From: Chloroflexota bacterium
GTDB lineage: Bacteria > Chloroflexota > Anaerolineae > Caldilineales > Caldilineaceae
Length of the DNA stretch: 11,302 bases
Reading direction: 5' to 3'
NCBI GenBank assembly: GCA_003451595.1
Contig: DMDA01000015.1
Coordinates: forward strand, 3,260-14,561
Shown here piece after piece: positions 6,964 to 11,302 of the stretch; the first letter of the stretch is position 1, and every line of letters starts with the position of its first letter. The notes beneath the pieces are model-generated. The model searched no databases. It saw only the letters and a program-made list of their open reading frames with translations, and was not told the DNA's origin. The translations under genes were made by a program, and so were the position numbers.

Positions 6964-9513
6964 TTGGTCAGCATCGTTCTCGTCTCGCACAGCACCGAGC
7001 TGTCGATGGCTGTCAAGGCATTGGCAGACCAGCAGATTCAAGGACGAGCGTCGATCGTGGCGGTGGGCGGCAGCGACAACCCCTTTCAGCCCTTCGGCAC
7101 CGACCCGGTTGCGATCGCAGAGGCGATCCAGTCCGTCTACAGCGATGATGGCGTGCTGGTGCTGATGGACCTGGGCAGCGCCGTGATCAGCGGACAGGTG
7201 GCGCTCGACCTGTTGCCGGCGGAAACACGCGCGCGCGTACGCCTCTCTAGCGGCCCCTTTGTCGAGGGCGCTATGGCGGCGGCGGTGCAAGCGTCCATCG
7301 GGATGGATCTGGAGGCCGTTGCCCGCGAAGCGGCGGAAGCCCGACGCGCCAAAGATGCTGTCCTGCATGTACGCACAAGTGAGGCGACGGCGCCGGTTGC
7401 TGCACATACTGCGCCTGAGACGCCCTCACTGCACACCGCTGGCGCCGATGTGATCGTAGTTAATCCAGCCGGGTTGCACTTTGGCCCAGCCGCGCGCTTT
7501 ATTCAGACCGCAGCGCAATTTCACGCCGAGGTGCGCGTCACCGACTTAACAACCGGCGCCGGGCCAGCGCCTGCCAGCCGCTTCAACCAACTGATCGCAC
7601 TGGGCATTGAAAAAGACCACTGCATCCGCATTGAGGCGGTCGGTCAGGATGCCGACGAAGCGGTCAACACCCTGGTGCGTCAGGTGGCGCACGACCTCGG
7701 TGGCGAGACAACGCCAGGGGTTCCCTCACCCGCCTTCCCCATGATTGAGGGACGCGGAGAAACCGTGCTCTCGGGGCTGGCAGCATCGCCGGGCTTTGCC
7801 ATCGGTCAGGCCGTCATTCTGGCGGAACAGCAAGACCTCTTGCACACAGATGAACGCTTACATGCAGATACGGAAGAATCGGGAAGCGACCCGACGCTGG
7901 AACTGACGCGCTTCACGCAAGCGCAACAACAGGCGCTGGCGCAACTCAACGACCTGGCCGCGCAGGTGAGCGCCACGTTGGGCGAAGAACAGGGTGTGAT
8001 CTTCCGTGCACACACCCTCTTGCTCCAGGATCGCGACTTTCTCGCCGAGGTGCGCAGCGCCATCAGTTGCGGACAGGCAGCGACAGCGGCTGTGCGCCGC
8101 GCGGTACGCCGCTGGGCAGAGCGCTTCCGCCACATGAGCGGCAGCGTCTTTCAACAACGCGCTGTCGATGTGGAGGACATCGGCCGCCGCTTGCTGCATC
8201 TGTTGCAGAACGATACACCATCGCCGCTGGCTGACTTGCCTCCCGACGCCCTGATCGTGGCGACAGATTTATTGCCCTCGCAAGCAGCCACGCTCGATCG
8301 CAGCCGGGTGATCGGCTTGTGTACGGCTGGTGGCGGCCCCAATGCCCACACCGCCATCCTGGCGCGTAGCATGGGCATACCTGCCGTGGTCGGCGTCGGC
8401 AGCGCTTTGCTCGAGGCAGTGCGACCCGGCATGATCGTCGCGCTCGATGGCGCGCACGGAATCGTCATTGCTGGTCCAGACGCTGCCACCGCTCACGCCT
8501 ACGCCCAGGCTCAGGCCGACGCCCAAGCGGCTCGCGCCACAGCCTGGGCGTCGGCGCAGCGCCTGACGCGCACCCATGACGGCGTCCGTGTGGAAGTGGT
8601 TGCCAATTTGAGCGCAGCGGCGGACGCTGCGCTGGCGCTCGATGCTGGAGCCGAAGGCGTCGGTCTGCTGCGCACAGAATTTCTCTTTCAAGATCGCCTC
8701 ACGCCGCCCAGTGAAGAAGAACAAACGGAAATCTATCGCAACGTCGCTCACACCTTTGGCACGCGACGGCTGATCATCCGCACCCTTGATATCGGCGGTG
8801 ACAAACCGGCCCCGTACCTGGCCCTGCCCAGAGAACCAAATCCTTTTCTGGGGTGGCGCGCTATCCGCATCTCGCTGGCGATGCCCGAACTCTTCAAAAC
8901 CCAGCTGCGCGCCTTGATGCGCGCTGGCGTCGACAGCAATATCCACATCATGTTTCCAATGATCGGCACACTGGACGAAATCTTGCGGGCGCAGGCGTTG
9001 ATGGCGGCAGCGGCCAGCGAACTGACCCTTGCTGGCGCTGACTTTCGCGCCGACCTGCCGGTGGGCATCATGATCGAAACACCCGCCGCCGTGACAATGG
9101 CTGACCGCATGGCCGCGCTGGTCGATTTTTTCAGCATCGGCACCAACGATCTGACGCAGTACACCTTCGCCGCCGACCGCACTAACCAGCACGTTGCGGC
9201 GCTAAACGATCCGCTGCATCCGGCGGTGCTGCGGCAAATTGACGCCGTCTTGCGCGCCGCGCACGCCCACGCGCGCTGGGTCGGGCTATGCGGCGAAATG
9301 GCGGCTGATCCGCTGGCGATCCCAATTCTGCTGGGGCTGGGGCTGGACGAATTCAGCATGGCGCCCGCCAGCATCCCGGCCGCCAAGCAGTTGATTACCC
9401 AACTGACCATGCCCACGGCGCGGCGGTTGGCGCAAAAGGCGCTGCAACTACATGATGGCGCAAGCGTACGTGCGCTTGTGCGCGAGACTCTGGGAGACAT
9501 CTTGCCAATATGA
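6964..9513 (+). CDS. dhaM: Full-length DhaM: IIA(Dha)-HPr-Enzyme I fusion, PEP-dependent phosphoryl donor for DhaL
   Basis: The 849-residue fusion moves phosphate from PEP to the ADP on DhaL. Residues 1-130 are a mannose-type IIA domain with H9 (VSHS) and MDLGSA. After an Ala/Pro linker, 162-246 is an HPr domain with H172 (GLHFGPA). Residues 268-849 form Enzyme I, starting SGLAASPGFAIG, with phospho-His H462 in GGGPNAHTAILAR. The PEP-binding half is complete: R570 (LLRTEFLF), R606 (RTLDIGGDK), E705 (IMIETP), D729 (FFSIGTNDLTQYT) and C776 (CGEMA) match E. coli EI R296, R332, E431, D455 and C502. E. coli DhaM is about 470 residues and lacks this C-terminal half, depending on PtsI. The HPr Arg17 position is Gly (G174). 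Translation starts at TTG, 5 bases after the glpK stop, with AAGGA 8 bases upstream. Related full-length fusions are known. An alternative name is multiphosphoryl transfer protein. Confidence 0.93.
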   Translation: MVSIVLVSHSTELSMAVKALADQQIQGRASIVAVGGSDNPFQPFGTDPVAIAEAIQSVYSDDGVLVLMDLGSAVISGQVALDLLPAETRARVRLSSGPFVEGAMAAAVQASIGMDLEAVAREAAEARRAKDAVLHVRTSEATAPVAAHTAPETPSLHTAGADVIVVNPAGLHFGPAARFIQTAAQFHAEVRVTDLTTGAGPAPASRFNQLIALGIEKDHCIRIEAVGQDADEAVNTLVRQVAHDLGGETTPGVPSPAFPMIEGRGETVLSGLAASPGFAIGQAVILAEQQDLLHTDERLHADTEESGSDPTLELTRFTQAQQQALAQLNDLAAQVSATLGEEQGVIFRAHTLLLQDRDFLAEVRSAISCGQAATAAVRRAVRRWAERFRHMSGSVFQQRAVDVEDIGRRLLHLLQNDTPSPLADLPPDALIVATDLLPSQAATLDRSRVIGLCTAGGGPNAHTAILARSMGIPAVVGVGSALLEAVRPGMIVALDGAHGIVIAGPDAATAHAYAQAQADAQAARATAWASAQRLTRTHDGVRVEVVANLSAAADAALALDAGAEGVGLLRTEFLFQDRLTPPSEEEQTEIYRNVAHTFGTRRLIIRTLDIGGDKPAPYLALPREPNPFLGWRAIRISLAMPELFKTQLRALMRAGVDSNIHIMFPMIGTLDEILRAQALMAAAASELTLAGADFRADLPVGIMIETPAAVTMADRMAALVDFFSIGTNDLTQYTFAADRTNQHVAALNDPLHPAVLRQIDAVLRAAHAHARWVGLCGEMAADPLAIPILLGLGLDEFSMAPASIPAAKQLITQLTMPTARRLAQKALQLHDGASVRALVRETLGDILPI

Positions 9514-11279
9514 TTGACAATATGAAAACATTGACAACCGATATTCTCTTGATCGGCGGCGGCTCGACCGGCGCCGGTGTGGCGTGGGATGCGGCGCTGC
9601 GCGGCTTCCGCGTTGTGCTGGTGGAAAAGCGCGACCTGACGCACGGCACGACCGGGCGCTATCACGGCTTGCTGCACAGCGGCGGGCGCTACGCAGTCAA
9701 AGACCCGCAGAGCGCCATCGAGTGCATCGAGGAGAACCGCATCCTGCGCCGCACACACACGCACTGCATCGAGGACACAAGCGGCTTCTTCGTCGTCACG
9801 CCGGAGGATGAGGGCGACTACCCCGACCGGTTCAAGGCGGCGTGCGCCAAAGTTGGCATTCCCTGCGAGGAGATTCCCGTGAAGGAAGCGTTGCGCCGCG
9901 AGCCGCTGCTCAACCCGCGCATCAGCCGCGTCTTCGAGGTGCCCGACGGCTCGGCAGACAGCTTCTTGGCGACCCACGTCACGGCACAGGCGGCGCGGCA
10001 GGCGGGCGCGCAGATTCTGGTCTACCACGAAGTGATCGATCTGCTGACGACCGGCGCTGAGGGCGATCGCCGCGTGACCGGCGCACGCGTGCGCAATGTC
10101 GTCAGCGGGGAAGAAATTCAGATCGACGCCGCCATGACGATCAACGCCAGCGGCGCCTGGGCGGGCAAGATCGCGGCGCTGGCGGGCATCCCCGTCCGCG
10201 TGATTCCGGGCAAGGGCGTGATGGTGGCAGTCAATCATCGGCTGGTCAACACCGTGATCAACCGCTGCAAAATGCCTGCCGACGGCGACATTCTGGTGCC
10301 CGTGCACACAGTCGCCATCATCGGCACCACCGACGAGCGCGTTGCTGACCCGGAGATGCTGAGCATCGAGCCGTGGGAAGTCGAGCTGATGCTGGCGGAG
10401 GGCGACAAGCTTGTGCCGGGGTTGAGCAGCTCGCGCATCTTGCGGGCATGGGCGGGTGTGCGTCCGCTCTATCAGGAGGGCTACACCGGTGACAGCCGCG
10501 ACGCCACGCGGGCGCTGGCGCTGCTCGACCATCGCCAGCGCGACGGCGTCGCTGGTTTTCTCACCATCACCGGCGGCAAGTGGACGACCTTCCGGCTGAT
10601 GGCGGAAAAGACGATGGACAAAGCGTGCGAGCAGTTGGGCGTCGAGCGTCCGTGCCGCACGGCGGAAACGCCGGTTCCTGGCGTCGAGCAGGGTTACTAC
10701 TGGCTGGGGCATCGTCTGCACGAAGTCGAGGAGGCGAAGCTACAGGGCGACCTGATCTGTGAGTGCGAGCTGGTGACGCGTGCGATGATCGAGCAGGCAG
10801 CCGCCAACAACCCGACGGTGACGCTCGACGACTTGCGCCGCGACGTGCGCCTGGGCATGGGGCCGTGTCAGGGCGGCTTCTGCACCTTCCGCGCCGCCGG
10901 CATCCTGCACGAACTGCGGATGCGTGCGCCGGAAGCGCCGCCGTCCGGCAACGGCGAGGGGCCTGCCTGGGAAGTCGCCTACATGCAGTCCCCGCGCCAC
11001 AACCTCAACGGCGCGGCGGCAACGCTCAACACGACGCATTCGCCGCTCGACAGCCCGAACTTGCTGCTGCGCGACTTTTTGCAGGAACGCTGGCGCGGTC
11101 TCACGCCGGTGCTGTGGGGGCGCCAGCTCAAGCAGGAGCGGCTCGACGAGCTGATCTATCTCGGCGTGATGAACATCGACCATCTGCCGTCGTCGGCGTC
11201 CACGGGGGAAGCCGATGCCAGTCCCCTCACCGAGTTCTGGCAGTTCGATACGACGCCGGGCGCGGGGAGTGGATTGTAA
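9510..11279 (+). CDS. glpA: Glycerol-3-phosphate dehydrogenase, anaerobic-type subunit A (GlpA)
   Basis: This FAD enzyme oxidises glycerol-3-phosphate to dihydroxyacetone phosphate and passes electrons toward quinone. It has 589 residues (E. coli GlpA about 540). The N-terminal dinucleotide fold is IGGGSTGAGVAWDAALRG (15-32), followed by GTTGRYHGLLHSGGRYAV (46-63). A BFD-like iron-sulfur domain follows at about 412-470 with four cysteines, C417, C419, C453 and C458 (CEC and CQGGFC). This domain separates GlpA from the aerobic GlpD. The C-terminus LRDFLQERWRGLTPVLWG is GlpA-like. A Pro/Gly/Asn-rich stretch at 471-515 and a tail after 560 may account for the extra length. The ATG at 9510 overlaps the dhaM stop (ATGA), with GGGAG 13 bases upstream; an ATG at 9522 is possible. 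The usual partners GlpB and GlpC are not in the window and may follow. Confidence 0.94.
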   Translation: MIDNMKTLTTDILLIGGGSTGAGVAWDAALRGFRVVLVEKRDLTHGTTGRYHGLLHSGGRYAVKDPQSAIECIEENRILRRTHTHCIEDTSGFFVVTPEDEGDYPDRFKAACAKVGIPCEEIPVKEALRREPLLNPRISRVFEVPDGSADSFLATHVTAQAARQAGAQILVYHEVIDLLTTGAEGDRRVTGARVRNVVSGEEIQIDAAMTINASGAWAGKIAALAGIPVRVIPGKGVMVAVNHRLVNTVINRCKMPADGDILVPVHTVAIIGTTDERVADPEMLSIEPWEVELMLAEGDKLVPGLSSSRILRAWAGVRPLYQEGYTGDSRDATRALALLDHRQRDGVAGFLTITGGKWTTFRLMAEKTMDKACEQLGVERPCRTAETPVPGVEQGYYWLGHRLHEVEEAKLQGDLICECELVTRAMIEQAAANNPTVTLDDLRRDVRLGMGPCQGGFCTFRAAGILHELRMRAPEAPPSGNGEGPAWEVAYMQSPRHNLNGAAATLNTTHSPLDSPNLLLRDFLQERWRGLTPVLWGRQLKQERLDELIYLGVMNIDHLPSSASTGEADASPLTEFWQFDTTPGAGSGL

Positions 11280-11282
11280 AGT

Positions 11283-11302
11283 GGAGATTGGAGATTAGAG
11301 AT
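11283..11302 (+). repeat. GGAGATT heptad repeat running off the right edge
   Basis: Immediately after the glpA stop, GGAGATT occurs twice in tandem (11283-11289 and 11290-11296), followed by AGAGAT, a probable degenerate third copy cut by the window end. The full length of the array is unknown. The motif resembles the GAGAATTGGA unit duplicated upstream of dhaL. Confidence 0.6.

Noticed and set aside
8748..10721. A 657-codon open frame antisense to the end of dhaM and most of glpA
   Set aside because: It spans two clearly coding genes on the other strand, its translation is a low-information Arg/Ala/His-rich sequence with no recognisable motif, and such frames are expected in GC-rich genes.

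Overview
This is a GC-rich, gene-dense bacterial window with ten complete protein genes and one truncated gene. They form two divergent blocks that meet at a single 105-base intergenic region (2969-3073). No gap exceeds about 105 bases. I see no rRNA, tRNA, CRISPR array, transposase or phage gene. The organism is probably a member of the Chloroflexota (Anaerolineae/Caldilineae-like). This is inferred from the gene mix (bactofilin, full-length DhaM-EI fusion, short intergenic GGAGATT repeats) and from general sequence style, and only a database search could confirm it. Deinococcota or Actinomycetota relatives remain possible.

Left block, minus strand, reading from 2968 to 1: prs (PRPP synthetase), a bactofilin, tpx (thiol peroxidase), plsY (acyl-phosphate:glycerol-3-phosphate acyltransferase) and the first 56 codons of trpB. 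prs and the bactofilin are tightly linked: the bactofilin ribosome binding site overlaps the prs stop codon. plsY and trpB are separated by 22 bases. A recognisable promoter (TTGACT, 15 bases, TATAAT) lies upstream of prs.

Right block, plus strand, 3074 to the window end: rdgB (dITP/XTP pyrophosphatase), dhaK, dhaL, glpK, a long dhaM and glpA. Overlaps or short gaps (ATGA overlaps at rdgB/dhaK and dhaM/glpA, a 5-base gap at glpK/dhaM) suggest one operon. The genes form two arms converging on dihydroxyacetone phosphate. Glycerol is phosphorylated by GlpK and then oxidised by GlpA. Dihydroxyacetone is phosphorylated by DhaK-DhaL with phosphate supplied by DhaM.

The most notable gene is dhaM. 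It encodes 849 residues joining a mannose-family IIA domain, an HPr domain and what looks like a complete Enzyme I, with all three phospho-histidines and the PEP-site residues present. The protein could therefore run the whole phosphate relay from PEP to DhaL without separate PtsI and PtsH. Its HPr domain lacks the usual Arg after the active histidine (HFGPA instead of HARPA). The prs and plsY products also depart from family consensus at substrate-binding motifs. No transcription regulator, glycerol facilitator, glycerol dehydrogenase, glpB or glpC is visible, and the last two could lie just beyond the right edge.
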